Shown here piece by piece: positions 35,912 through 44,723 of a stretch of DNA of 64,000 nucleotides (positions are counted from its first letter, which is position 1; each line of letters starts with the position of its first letter). The position numbers and the translations under genes are program-made. Origin of the DNA: Halobaculum gomorrense. GTDB lineage: Archaea > Halobacteriota > Halobacteria > Halobacteriales > Haloferacaceae. The stretch is taken from NCBI RefSeq assembly GCF_900129775.1, contig NZ_FQWV01000003.1, positions 62,001-126,000 of the forward strand. The letters are read 5' to 3'. The notes under the pieces were generated by a model, which saw only the letters and a list, made by a program, of their open reading frames with translations, was not told where the DNA came from and searched no databases.

Positions 35912-36409
35912 TCACCAGTCGTACGTCTGCCGGGAGGAGTCCCCGTTCCCGGTGAGGACCGACAGCGCCGCGGTGAACGTCACTTCGCCGTCGACGGCCG
36001 ACCGTGCGAACGGCGAGTCCGGTACGGTGACCGCGAAGGGGTCGACCGCGCGGCCGGCGGCGTCCGTCAGATCTTCGTATGCGGCTGCGTGGGCCGCGGA
36101 CAGGTCGACGAACGCGCTCGCCGGGCCGCCCCCGTCGACACGCGAGGCGTCCGCGTCCCCGGCGTCGGGGACGACGACCGGGCCGGGAAGCTCGGCGGCG
36201 TCGTACCGCAGGCGGATCTCGATCCGGTCGTCGCCGACGACGAACGAGACGCGACAGCCCGGAACCGTGGCCCACTCGTCCGTACGGAGCCCGTCGACCC
36301 CGTGCGTGAACGCCCGGTCGAGCGTCCGGGCGATCTCCCGTTTTCGGGCGGTCGACAGCGGCGACCGCTCGCGTGCGACGATCGGCGATCTGTCCTCGAC
36401 CGGGTCCAT
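35912..36409 (-). CDS. Unknown soluble haloarchaeal protein
   Basis: The protein has 165 residues, acidic, with no signal peptide or membrane helix. A helical N-terminal third (STARKREIARTLDRAF) precedes a beta-rich part (CRVSFVVGDDRIEIRLRYD). I recognise no family. It is monocistronic and divergent from the AIM24 gene. Confidence 0.68.
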   Translation of the reverse strand: MDPVEDRSPIVARERSPLSTARKREIARTLDRAFTHGVDGLRTDEWATVPGCRVSFVVGDDRIEIRLRYDAAELPGPVVVPDAGDADASRVDGGGPASAFVDLSAAHAAAYEDLTDAAGRAVDPFAVTVPDSPFARSAVDGEVTFTAALSVLTGNGDSSRQTYDW

Positions 36410-36530
36410 GCGCGCCGGTGCCGGCGGCGACGGAAAACGGTTCGTTCCCGGCTATCAACGGCGAAACCGGCGTAGCTTTTTGTTCGATGGGGACCGACTG
36501 GAACCCAGGTCCCCGAGACCACGATACACG

Positions 36531-37199
36531 ATGGAACTCGACAACTTCGTCTCCCACCACGCGCCCGGAGAAAGCGACGATCGCTTCGAACTGGAGAACA
36601 ACAAGCTTCTCGACATCGATGTCGACGGCACGGTCTTGACCAAGGCCGGATCGATGATCGCCTATCAGGGCGACCTCTCGTTCACGGGGAAGTCCTCCGC
36701 CGAAGGCGGCCTGAGCGGCTTCATCAAATCGCAGGTGTCCAGTGAGGGGACGCCCGTGATGGAGGTGACTGGGACGGGCCACCTGTATGTGGCCGACCAG
36801 GAGAAGCGGATCCAGATCCTCTCGCTCGACGACGGCGAGTCCATCTCGGTGAACGGAAACGACGTCCTCGCGTTCGAGGCGTCCGTCGACTACGAGATAT
36901 CGACGATCGGGAGCCTCGGTGGGGCCTCCGCGGCTGGCTTGACGAACGTGTACCTCACCGGTCCAGGGATGGTCGCGATCACCACCCACGGCGACCCGCT
37001 CGTGCTCGAACCGCCGGTGAAGACCGACCCCGACGCCACGGTCGCGTGGTCGGCGGGCCTCTCGCCGAGCATCAAGACGAACCGGAGCCTGAGCGACGCG
37101 ATCGGTCAGTCCTCCGGCGAGACGTACCAGATGGAGTTCGCCGGCGACGCCGGATTCGTCGTCGTACAGCCGTTCGAGGAGCGGCCACAGCAGGGCTGA
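36531..37199 (+). CDS. AIM24-family protein
   Basis: The protein has 222 residues. It has the beta-barrel-like signatures of the AIM24/TIGR00266 family (VLTKAGSMIAYQGDLSF; GTGHLYVADQEKRIQIL; VYLTGPGMVAITTHGDPLVL). The biochemical role of the family is not settled; the mitochondrial member affects inner-membrane organisation. It is cytoplasmic by sequence. The ATG at 36531 follows a short GC-rich leader. A divergent unknown gene lies upstream and an MFS gene 73 bases downstream. Confidence 0.9.
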   Translation: MELDNFVSHHAPGESDDRFELENNKLLDIDVDGTVLTKAGSMIAYQGDLSFTGKSSAEGGLSGFIKSQVSSEGTPVMEVTGTGHLYVADQEKRIQILSLDDGESISVNGNDVLAFEASVDYEISTIGSLGGASAAGLTNVYLTGPGMVAITTHGDPLVLEPPVKTDPDATVAWSAGLSPSIKTNRSLSDAIGQSSGETYQMEFAGDAGFVVVQPFEERPQQG

Positions 37200-37272
37200 C
37201 CGCATCGCCGACTACCGGCGGGAACGGTCGACGGAGCCGGATTGATACCGATCGCGTCCCTTCGGTCGGTGG

Positions 37273-38565
37273 ATGGGATATCTACCCGACCTCGACCCGC
37301 GGATCCTCTCGCTCGCGCTGGCGCGGATGGTCGACGCGATCGCGAACTCGTTTCTCGTGGTGGTGCTTCCGCTGTACATCGGGAGCCAGGCGGTCGCGCT
37401 CCCCGCGTTCGTCGGCTCGACCGTGTCGGTCGTCGGCGTCCCGGTCTCGGTGTCGACCGAGCTGCTGATCGGGATCGTCCTCTCGCTGTTCGGGTTCCTC
37501 AACAGCCTGGGACAGCCGTTCACCGGCGCGCTCTCGGACCGGACCGGCCGGCGGCGGGCGTTTCTCCTCTTCGGCCTCGCGCTCGTCGCCGTCGGCAGCG
37601 CGGGGTACGTGTTCCTCACCGACTACGTCGCGGTGCTGGCGATGCGGGCGCTCCAGGGTGTCGGCGCGGCGTTCACCGTCCCGGTGACGGTCGCGCTCGT
37701 CAACGAGCTCTCCCCGTCCGACGAGCGGGGGAGCAACTTCGGGCTGTTCAACACCTTCCGGCTGCTCGGGTTCGGGACCGGCCCGATCGTCGCCGGCGTC
37801 GTCGTCGCCGGCGGCCCCTACCGGCTCGCAGGCGAACTCGTCTCCGGGTTCGAGGCGGCGTTTCTGAGCGCCGTCGCGGGCGCCGTGATCGCGTTCGCGC
37901 TGATCGGCGTCCTCATCGAGGACCCGGAGCGGGCGGAGGGCACCGCCGCCGAGGACATCTCGATCCGGGTGCGCGGCGAGCGCGGCGGCCTCGATCCGGT
38001 GTTCGCCCTCGGGGTCGCGACGGTCGTGATGGCGCTCAGTATCGCCATCTACGCGCCGCTGGGGAACGTGATCAACGAGCGGCTGGGCCAGGGGAGCTTC
38101 CTGTTCTCGGTGCAGTTCGGCGCGACCGTCCTCGCGAACGTCGTCTTTCAGCTGCCGCTGGGTCGCCTCAGCGACCGATACGGACGGCGACCGTTCCTGG
38201 TCGCCGGCTTCGTCCTCCTGATCCCGACGACGCTGGTACAGGGGTTCCTCACCTCCTCGACGCCGATGATCGCCGCCAGGTTCCTGCAGGGGGTCGCCGT
38301 CGCGGCCGTGTTCGCCCCGTCGCTCGCGCTCGCGGGCGATTTGGCGAAGGAGGGCACCTCGGGGTCGACGCTGTCGCTTTTGACGATGGGGTTCGGGCTG
38401 GGCGTCGCGTTCGGAACGCTCCTGTCGGGGTTCCTCGTCGGGTTCGGCTTCGCTGTCCCGTTCGTCGTCGCCACCGCCGGCGGAGTCGTCGGGCTGGCCC
38501 TGGTCGTGACGCAGGTGACCGAGCCGTCGCCCGGGGCCCCCGGAGGGGCGCCCGCCGACGACTGA
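37273..38565 (+). CDS. Major facilitator superfamily transporter
   Basis: The protein has 430 residues with about 12 transmembrane helices. It carries the MFS loop motif GALSDRTGRRRAF between TM2 and TM3 and its repeat GRLSDRYGRRPFL in the second half. The central loop is charged (near residue 215-235). Substrate unknown; it has the general look of drug/metabolite exporters. It may be cotranscribed with the AIM24 gene. Confidence 0.92.
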   Translation: MGYLPDLDPRILSLALARMVDAIANSFLVVVLPLYIGSQAVALPAFVGSTVSVVGVPVSVSTELLIGIVLSLFGFLNSLGQPFTGALSDRTGRRRAFLLFGLALVAVGSAGYVFLTDYVAVLAMRALQGVGAAFTVPVTVALVNELSPSDERGSNFGLFNTFRLLGFGTGPIVAGVVVAGGPYRLAGELVSGFEAAFLSAVAGAVIAFALIGVLIEDPERAEGTAAEDISIRVRGERGGLDPVFALGVATVVMALSIAIYAPLGNVINERLGQGSFLFSVQFGATVLANVVFQLPLGRLSDRYGRRPFLVAGFVLLIPTTLVQGFLTSSTPMIAARFLQGVAVAAVFAPSLALAGDLAKEGTSGSTLSLLTMGFGLGVAFGTLLSGFLVGFGFAVPFVVATAGGVVGLALVVTQVTEPSPGAPGGAPADD

Positions 38566-38671
38566 CCCGACGGAGCCGTCGTGGGAGACGGACGCGGTCG
38601 ACGGCAGCGCCGAGCACGTCTCGAACGGCTCGGCCGGCGGCCGGCGGCCGCGCTGATCGAGTCGGCGTGCG

Positions 38672-39406
38672 TCACCGTTTCCTTCGGAGGTCCTCCGACC
38701 GGAGCTCCCCTTTCGCGTGCCAGGTGCGGGGTCGGCAGGCGATCGCGATCGCGACGGCGTAGAAAACGCCGACGACCGCGACGACGACCGACCCGGGGAT
38801 CATGCCGATCGCCGCCGTCGCCAGCCACGGATCCGTCGAGAACGCCGTGATCCGGATGAGCCACGCGGCCAACAGGACGGCGAACAGCGGGAGGTACACC
38901 CGGTGGAGCCGGTGGGCGATCGCCTCCTCGGTGGTGATCTTCAGCGTCGGCGTTCGGTAGTCCTCGCCGAGACGCTCGCGCCAGTGCTCGTCGACGAGCC
39001 CGCCTTCGGGGTCGAGCCCGTACGCCCAGACGTTCTCCTGCATCGTGCGGACGCGCGTGCGCCAGATATCGTATCCCCGGTAGCGACGCGACTCGATGAC
39101 GAGGAACACCGACAGCGTCGCGACGCCGACGAGGATGATGTAATGCGGGTTGTCCGGGCTGGTGAACGCCCACGTGAGCAACGCCGCGATGACGATGACC
39201 GCCCAGTTCGTGGTCCGGTCGAGGCGCTCGCGCCACAGTTTCATGCGGTGGATCTCCCCGCGGTACAGGTGTGCCATCGCCGAGCTTGGCCCCATCTCCT
39301 CGTCCAGTAGCCCTTCGCCGACGTGCACCGGCGCCTCCTCGACTGACTCGCCGTCCGCGCCTGACTCGCCACCAGCGGGCTCGTCTCCGAGGCCGTCAGC
39401 CGTCAT
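38672..39406 (-). CDS. DUF2270 membrane protein
   Basis: The protein has 244 residues. After an acidic 40-residue N-terminus comes the family signature MAHLYRGEIHRMKLWRERLD. Transmembrane helices follow at about 68-84, 90-108, 173-190 and 200-222. DUF2270 proteins are conserved in haloarchaea but have no assigned function. It is convergent with the MFS gene. Confidence 0.88.
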   Translation of the reverse strand: MTADGLGDEPAGGESGADGESVEEAPVHVGEGLLDEEMGPSSAMAHLYRGEIHRMKLWRERLDRTTNWAVIVIAALLTWAFTSPDNPHYIILVGVATLSVFLVIESRRYRGYDIWRTRVRTMQENVWAYGLDPEGGLVDEHWRERLGEDYRTPTLKITTEEAIAHRLHRVYLPLFAVLLAAWLIRITAFSTDPWLATAAIGMIPGSVVVAVVGVFYAVAIAIACRPRTWHAKGELRSEDLRRKR

Positions 39407-39762
39407 CGACTCCCGCTCCGCGTCGACGATGGCGACGCGGTGGCCGAGCGTCGGCGACCAGTCGCCGCGGCCGGGCCGCCGTCCACTTGTTCACCATTGG
39501 TCTGTGACACACCGCCCAATACTCCGCTGGCGTTTTTAGAGGTTGTGTCTGCCGAAGCGGCCCGCACGCGCTCGTTGCTCGCTGTTCTCGGTCGCGACGC
39601 GCATCGGTACACGCGGAGCGGCTGTCCGCTGGCGATCACCAGAGAGTCGCCGGGCCGTCCGCCAGGTTACTCCCGTCGAGGGGGCGGGACTCCGCCCAAA
39701 CGGGATTGTATGCCGCACACACAATCCTTATGACGGCGGAGATCGTACGTCTCATCGTACAA
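39407..39762. other. Intergenic region with the promoter of the winged-helix regulator
   Basis: No gene can be supported. Near the right end, ACACAATCCTTATG (39719-39732) looks like a promoter element. It is followed by TCGTACGT (39743-39750) and a second TCGTAC (39755-39760) just before the start codon; this layout matches the promoter of the paralogous regulator at 57848. Confidence 0.5.
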
Positions 39763-40161
39763 ATGCCCGATTCGATGTCCGAGCAACTCCAGCGGGACAT
39801 GGAGTGCGAGGGGCTGCTGGAGTGCTTCCACGGCCTGAAGCAGCTCGACAAGGACTGCTTTCAGGCGCTGGTGTCGGCCGACTCCCCGCTCACGATCGAC
39901 GAGATCGCAGCGCGCGTCGACCGCGAGCGCTCGACGGCCTACCGCGCGGTCCAGCGGCTCCTGAGCGCGGGGTTCATCCAAAAAGAGCAGATCAACTACG
40001 ATCAGGGCGGATACTACCACGTCTACAGCCCGACGGACCCCTCTCAGATCGCCGACGACATGCAGCGCATGCTCAACGACTGGTACGCGAAGATGGGGCA
40101 GCTCATCGGCGAGTTCGAAACCAAGTACGAGCAGCCAGAGCGCGTCGGCGCCGAGAACTGA
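39763..40161 (+). CDS. Winged-helix regulator, paralogue of the one at 57444-57848
   Basis: The protein has 132 residues. A winged helix spans about 25-80 (PLTIDEIAARVDRERSTAYRAVQRLL), then a GGYYHVYSPTDPSQIADDMQ stretch and a C-terminal helix (MLNDWYAKMGQLIGEF) that probably dimerises. Cys near residues 13, 19 and 30 are shared with the paralogue and could sense thiols or metals. The start at 39763 aligns exactly with the paralogue's MPDSMSEQL. Upstream GTAC-containing repeats suggest autoregulation. It has the form of TrmB/GbsR-like haloarchaeal regulators. Confidence 0.86.
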   Translation: MPDSMSEQLQRDMECEGLLECFHGLKQLDKDCFQALVSADSPLTIDEIAARVDRERSTAYRAVQRLLSAGFIQKEQINYDQGGYYHVYSPTDPSQIADDMQRMLNDWYAKMGQLIGEFETKYEQPERVGAEN

Positions 40162-40166
40162 CCGAG

Positions 40167-40829
40167 TTACCCGCGGATCGGCGGTCGTTCGAGCGGGACA
40201 GATCGCGTGATCGCCTCCTCACCGTCCCGCAGTAGCACGATATCGACCGCGACGGGCATCGAGCCCGCCGGGAGATCCCACGCGCCCGTCACCTCGCCGG
40301 TTTCGCCGGCCGGGATCGACCCCGTCGCCGAGACGCTCGCTAAGGTCGTTCCGTCGCGGAGCGTGACGCCGGTGAGGCGGAGTTCGACCGACTCGTCGGT
40401 CGTGTTCTTGACGGTCACCCGGAGCACGTAGGTCCGCGAGTCGGCCGACTGCCCCCGCACTTCCGAGACCGCGATCGTCTCGGTCGGCGGCGCGTCCTGC
40501 AGGAGTTCGTCGCCGACGCCGACTCCACTCGCTCGGGGCGTGGCCGACTCGGTCACCGTTCCGTCTCCGTCTCCGCCGCCGGCATCGTCAGAGCCGTCGT
40601 CGCCGCCGAGGAGCGTGTCACCGATCAGTCCCCCGAAGGTGAGCGCCTCGACGATCACGGGGACCGTGAAAGCGAGCACGGCTATCCACCGGATCAGCCG
40701 CCTGCGGTCGAGGCCGTCGTCCGAGTCGGCCAGATCCGTCGCGGCCGACTCCGTCGCGGGCGGGTCCGTCGCGGCCGAGTCATCGGCCGCGGTCACGTCG
40801 TCCGTGTCAGTGTTGTCGGTGGGGGTCAT
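40167..40829 (-). CDS. Membrane-anchored protein with an extracytoplasmic beta domain, near the oxidase genes
   Basis: The protein has 220 residues from the ATG at 40829; a longer frame would overlap the oxidase gene region less plausibly. Residues 1-50 are acidic Asp/Thr/Ala-rich, a transmembrane helix lies at about 58-80, a Gly/Asp linker follows and residues 110-215 form an Ig-like domain (YVLRVTVKNTTDESVELRL). It lies 54 bases downstream of oxidase subunit I in the same direction. It may be an accessory part of the oxidase, but this is inference. Confidence 0.75.
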   Translation of the reverse strand: MTPTDNTDTDDVTAADDSAATDPPATESAATDLADSDDGLDRRRLIRWIAVLAFTVPVIVEALTFGGLIGDTLLGGDDGSDDAGGGDGDGTVTESATPRASGVGVGDELLQDAPPTETIAVSEVRGQSADSRTYVLRVTVKNTTDESVELRLTGVTLRDGTTLASVSATGSIPAGETGEVTGAWDLPAGSMPVAVDIVLLRDGEEAITRSVPLERPPIRG

Positions 40830-40883
40830 CGAATCGAGAGATCCGCGTGAAAGCCGCAGCCGCACGAGCCATGCGATGCGGCG

Positions 40884-42641
40884 TTACACCGGCACCGGAA
40901 GGCTCCCCGGAGTGAACAGCCCGTCGGCGACCATGTCGAACAGCGGGAGGCCGTACGCCAGCGCGACGAGCACGATCGCGACGGCAGCCCACAGCTTCAG
41001 GTTGTCGAGCACCTGCGGGGAGTCCTCGGCTCCCGACATCGGCTCCGGGAGGAAGCCGTTGACGCGAAGCTGGCTGTTCGGTCTCCCGAGCGTCCAGGTG
41101 GCCAGCATGACCGCGAGGAACATCGCGGCCCCGATGAACAGCAGCGTGCCGCCGATCGCGATCTGGACGCGCATCTCGGCGACGCTGCCCACGACCGCCT
41201 GGAAGCTGAACTGGTCGTACTGCGGTTCCGCCGTCCGCCGGGGAATGCCGGCGAGTCCGGCGCGGTGCATCGCGTTCGACATGAGCACCATCCCGACGAA
41301 CCACACGTACGGCTGCAGCGAGGCGACGCCGTACAGCTGGAGCCGCTTGCCGGTCACCTGCGGGACGAGCCAGTAGGAGACCGCCATCAGCGTGAGCGCG
41401 AACGCCGTCCCGACGGTGAGGTGGAAGTGCCCGGGCACCCACAGCGTGTTGTGGATGAGGTAGTTGATGTTCATCCCGGCGTTGATCATGCCCGAGAAGC
41501 CGCCCGCCGCGAACATGATGCCTGAGAGGGCGATGCCCGCGAACGCCGGCTTCTCCCACGGCAGCGCCTTCAGCCAGCCGAGGTAGCCGGTGCCGCCGCG
41601 CTGGCGGGCGCCGTGCTCCATACTGGCGACGACGGTGAACAGCGTCAACAGCGACGGCAGCAACAGGAAGAACGTGTTCGTCATCGCGACGAACTTGTAC
41701 CCCGAGGCGATCCCGGGGTCGGTGTACTGGTGATGGAAGCCGACCGGCGTCGAGAGGATGAGGAACAGCACGAACACCACACGCGCGAGCGGGTCGCTGA
41801 ACAGGCGGCCGCCCGACAGCTTCGGCAACACGGTGTACCAGATCACGTACGCCGGCAGCAGCCAAAAGTACACGACTGGGTGGCCGAAGTACCAGAACAG
41901 CGTCCGCGTGAGCAGCGGGTCGACCTGCTGGATCAGGCCGAGCGACCACGGGATGAGGAAGACGACGACCTCGACGGCGACGCCAAGCGTCGAGATGTAC
42001 CACATCAGCATCGTCGTCAGCACCATGAACGACTGCAGCGGGATGCGCGCGTCGGGGTGCTCCGAGCGCCACTCGCGGAACTGGAGGAAGTAACTCGCGC
42101 CGGCGAGCCACGAGCCCACGATGAGCAGCGCCGCGCCGACGTAGAACAGCGGGTGCGCCTTCAGCGGCGCGTAGAAGGTGAACAGCACGTCCGCGCTCGC
42201 CGGGATCGAATCGAACAGCCCAGCGACGATGGTTCCGGCGGCGAGCAGCGTACCGAGCGTCATCGTCCCGAGCCACGCGGCGGTCAGCGTGGAACTGGGC
42301 GGCGATATCCCGAGGCTCCGCGTGTTCGCCCACTGGAACAAGCCCGCGATCCCGAACGTGGTGAACACCAGCGCCATGAGCACGCCGTGACCGGTCAGGA
42401 GCGTGTAGTAGTCCGACGACGGGATGATCCGCAGGACGTTCGTCCGGTGGAGCGCCTGGATCAGTCCGAACAGAGCGCCGCCCGCGAAGGCGACGAACGA
42501 GATCCCCAGGCAGATCCGGACGATCCGCGCGGCGTCGGGATACCGGTCGACGAACGCACGGCGGTGCCGCGTGCCGTCCTCGGTCTCGACGTACTCCTCC
42601 TCGCTGTGCGTGATCGCGTCGTCTGGGTGTCCAGTTGCCAT
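40884..42641 (-). CDS. cbaA: ba3-type terminal oxidase subunit I
   Basis: The protein has 585 residues with about 13 transmembrane helices. Heme and copper ligands are visible: TGHGVLM (low-spin heme His), WYFGHPVVYFWLLPAY (CuB His with cross-linkable Tyr), a His pair in GFHHQYTDPG and GHFHLTVG (heme ligands). The lack of the Glu-containing K/D-channel motifs of A-type enzymes and the HPVVY form point to the B (ba3) family. It reduces oxygen to water and pumps protons. The gene starts on the stop of subunit II (TGATG). Confidence 0.95.
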   Translation of the reverse strand: MATGHPDDAITHSEEEYVETEDGTRHRRAFVDRYPDAARIVRICLGISFVAFAGGALFGLIQALHRTNVLRIIPSSDYYTLLTGHGVLMALVFTTFGIAGLFQWANTRSLGISPPSSTLTAAWLGTMTLGTLLAAGTIVAGLFDSIPASADVLFTFYAPLKAHPLFYVGAALLIVGSWLAGASYFLQFREWRSEHPDARIPLQSFMVLTTMLMWYISTLGVAVEVVVFLIPWSLGLIQQVDPLLTRTLFWYFGHPVVYFWLLPAYVIWYTVLPKLSGGRLFSDPLARVVFVLFLILSTPVGFHHQYTDPGIASGYKFVAMTNTFFLLLPSLLTLFTVVASMEHGARQRGGTGYLGWLKALPWEKPAFAGIALSGIMFAAGGFSGMINAGMNINYLIHNTLWVPGHFHLTVGTAFALTLMAVSYWLVPQVTGKRLQLYGVASLQPYVWFVGMVLMSNAMHRAGLAGIPRRTAEPQYDQFSFQAVVGSVAEMRVQIAIGGTLLFIGAAMFLAVMLATWTLGRPNSQLRVNGFLPEPMSGAEDSPQVLDNLKLWAAVAIVLVALAYGLPLFDMVADGLFTPGSLPVPV

Positions 42642-43177
42642 CAGTTCTCACCACCGGCGGTCGCGTTGAACTGCGACTGCGGCACGACGTGGAGCTGCCC
42701 GGCCATCGTGTGGTGGCCGCTCCCGCAGTACTCGTGACAGACGATGCCGTACTCCCCGGTCTCCTCGAACGTCACGTCGAACCGTGCGATCTGACCGGGA
42801 ATGACCATCGTGTTGACGTTCGTCCCGGCGAGGTAGAAGCCGTGCGTCACGTCGGCCGAGGTGACGTGGAAAGTAACCTCCTCGCCGACCGGGACTTCAA
42901 TCGGCTGTGCGGTCCCGGGGTTGAACAGGTACTGCCGGGCGACGACGTACACCTCGACGCCCTCGCCGTCGCTCGACGCGTAGACGCCGGGCGCGCGGAA
43001 GTTGTCGGCCCGTTCGAAGTTCCCGTTCGCGACGACGGTCGAGTCGATGGTGCCGCCGTCGTCGCCGACCATGGCGACGCCGGGACCGATCGCGCCGTAG
43101 ACGATGGTCCCCATGAACGCAACGATCAGGACAAGCGATGCGCCGAACCAGAGCTTCTCGAATCTGTGAACGTGCAT
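42641..43177 (-). CDS. cbaB: ba3-type terminal oxidase subunit II (CuA)
   Basis: The protein has 178 residues. One N-terminal transmembrane helix (about 10-32) is followed by a cupredoxin domain. The CuA ligands are THGFYL (His) and CHEYCGSGHHTM (two Cys, His, Met). It accepts electrons from the halocyanin and passes them to subunit I. It lies four bases after the halocyanin-fusion gene and overlaps subunit I by one base, so all three are one transcript. Confidence 0.95.
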   Translation of the reverse strand: MHVHRFEKLWFGASLVLIVAFMGTIVYGAIGPGVAMVGDDGGTIDSTVVANGNFERADNFRAPGVYASSDGEGVEVYVVARQYLFNPGTAQPIEVPVGEEVTFHVTSADVTHGFYLAGTNVNTMVIPGQIARFDVTFEETGEYGIVCHEYCGSGHHTMAGQLHVVPQSQFNATAGGEN

Positions 43178-43181
43178 TGAA

Positions 43182-44411
43182 TCACCCAGTGATAGTCGGA
43201 CCGCCGATGTACTCGACGAAGTACATGAAGACCCACAGCGCCGAGATCAACACGAAGTAGCCGAAGACGAGCGCAGCCGTCCCGACGGGGTCGTACTCCT
43301 CGCCGAGCTCCACCTCGGCGTCGTCCTCGACCGCTTCGACCGGACTGTCTCGGACGTACGCCTCCTCGGCGGCCGCGTGGTCCCGGTAGGCGGTGTACGC
43401 CTCGCTTCCGAGAACGGCCGTGACGGCCAGCCCGACCGTCCCCCCGAACACGACCGCGAGCCATCCGGTGAAGTCGTCCGGGACCAGCAGCGAGAGTCCA
43501 CCGCCGGAATCGGCGGCCGCTCCCCCGCCGTCGCCGCCCGACCCCGAGCCGCCGCTCGAGCCGCCGACGTTGCCGACGACGATCGCGCCCTTCATGCCGA
43601 GCGCCTTGTGCGGCTGACAGAAGTACTTCGAGACTCCCTCGCTCTCGAAGGTGTGACTGAAGGAGTGACCGGCTTCGGCGACGAGTTCCGAGCTGTATGA
43701 GCCGTCCTGGGCGACCACGTTGTGTGACCCGCCCTGGCCGGTCCACTGCCAGACGACCGTGGTGCCGGGGTCGACGCGAACGGACGCGGGGCCGAACCCG
43801 TAGGGGCCGCCGCCGTTCTCGACGCCGACCTCGACGGTCACCTCCGACTGTCCGCGCTTGTCGACCGTCCCCGAGTAGTTGGAGACGCCCTCGAACCAGC
43901 CGCCGAAGTCGGGTTCGGACACGGACCCGCCGCCCGAACCGCCACTCCCGCCGACGACGATCGCGCCCTTCATGCCGATCGCCTTGTGCGGCTGACAAAA
44001 ATACTTGGACACCCCCTCACTCTCGAAGGTGTGACTGAAGGTGCGGCCGGCGTCCGCGACCAACTCCGATTCGTACGAGCCGTCCTGTGCGACCACGTTG
44101 TGTGACCCGCCTTGGCCGGTCCACTGCCAAACGACCGTGGTTCCGGAGTCGACCCGGACCGCCGGCGGACCGAAGCCGTACGGGCCGCCGCCGTTCTCGA
44201 CGCCGACCTCGACGGTCACTTCGGACTGTCCCGTCCGGTCGACGACGCCGTCGTAGTTCGAGACGCCGTCAAACCACCCGCCGAAGTCAGTCCCGGACTG
44301 GGCCGCAGCGGGGGCGGCGGCGCCCAGGAACGCTCCGCTCGCAACTGCAGCGCCGGCGGCCAGTACCCGCCGCCGGGTCGCGTCGGGAGACCTGTCTCGT
44401 ATCCGTCCCAT
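43182..44411 (-). CDS. cbaD: Double-halocyanin fusion subunit of the ba3-type oxidase
   Basis: The protein has 409 residues. A Tat signal (RRRVLAAGAAVASGAF) precedes two blue-copper halocyanin domains (about 43-155 and 169-281), each with ligands GGSHNVV and YFCQPHKA-GMKG. A Ser/Gly linker follows, then a transmembrane helix (about 312-335), an acidic loop and a last helix (about 375-400) resembling a small oxidase subunit. Halocyanins are the blue-copper electron donors of haloarchaeal respiration; fusing two to a membrane part should deliver electrons directly to CuA. The ATG at 44411 suits a leaderless transcript. The symbol follows Natronomonas usage from memory. Confidence 0.88.
   Translation of the reverse strand: MGRIRDRSPDATRRRVLAAGAAVASGAFLGAAAPAAAQSGTDFGGWFDGVSNYDGVVDRTGQSEVTVEVGVENGGGPYGFGPPAVRVDSGTTVVWQWTGQGGSHNVVAQDGSYESELVADAGRTFSHTFESEGVSKYFCQPHKAIGMKGAIVVGGSGGSGGGSVSEPDFGGWFEGVSNYSGTVDKRGQSEVTVEVGVENGGGPYGFGPASVRVDPGTTVVWQWTGQGGSHNVVAQDGSYSSELVAEAGHSFSHTFESEGVSKYFCQPHKALGMKGAIVVGNVGGSSGGSGSGGDGGGAAADSGGGLSLLVPDDFTGWLAVVFGGTVGLAVTAVLGSEAYTAYRDHAAAEEAYVRDSPVEAVEDDAEVELGEEYDPVGTAALVFGYFVLISALWVFMYFVEYIGGPTITG
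43575..44288. repeat. 336-bp tandem duplication encoding the two halocyanin domains
   Basis: Blocks 43575-43910 and 43953-44288 align without gaps at an offset of 378 bases (126 codons), including linker. Identity is high even at third codon positions, so the duplication is recent or kept alike by conversion. Confidence 0.85.
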
Positions 44412-44516
44412 GTTCGGCGGTTGCCCCACGAGGCGTTAGTAAAGACAACTGCTTCTCAGAATCTGGGAACCGCCTGGCCCGAATATACTCCCGACAGGAA
44501 CATTCTGGATACGGAT
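44412..44516. promoter_or_regulatory. Divergent promoter region of the oxidase locus
   Basis: On the minus strand, TTTACTAA (about 44434-44441) lies some 25 bases before the halocyanin-fusion ATG. On the plus strand, GAATATAC (about 44481-44488) lies some 30 bases before the small-protein ATG. The two operons are thus probably co-regulated from this 105-bp gap. Confidence 0.55.
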
Positions 44517-44714
44517 ATGACCCCACGAACGTTGGTCGCGATAACGATCGGCGCGCTCGCCCCGGTGTGGGCGTACGCGATGCTCGTGCACGGGGGAGCG
44601 TACGTCGCGCTCGCCTCGTCCGTGTGCGTCCTCCTCGTCGCCTGGACACTGTACACCGTGTTCGGCCCGCACGACGAATCGGCCACCGAGCGAGCGGACG
44701 CCGGCGCTCGGTGA
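44517..44714 (+). CDS. Small two-helix membrane protein of the oxidase locus (CbaE-like)
   Basis: The protein has 65 residues: two transmembrane helices (about 6-24 and 28-48) and an acidic C-terminus. The ATG at 44517 lies close to a TATA-like box. Small subunits of this type accompany ba3 oxidases in haloarchaea (called CbaE in Natronomonas, from memory). It is divergent from the oxidase structural genes and leads the copper-delivery genes. Confidence 0.65.
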   Translation: MTPRTLVAITIGALAPVWAYAMLVHGGAYVALASSVCVLLVAWTLYTVFGPHDESATERADAGAR

Positions 44715-44723
44715 TGCCGTGAG

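Noticed and set aside
39407-39733. Plus-strand frame of 97 codons before the 39.8-kb regulator
   Set aside because: Composition is Arg/Pro/Ser-rich with no family resemblance and it overlaps the regulator's promoter.
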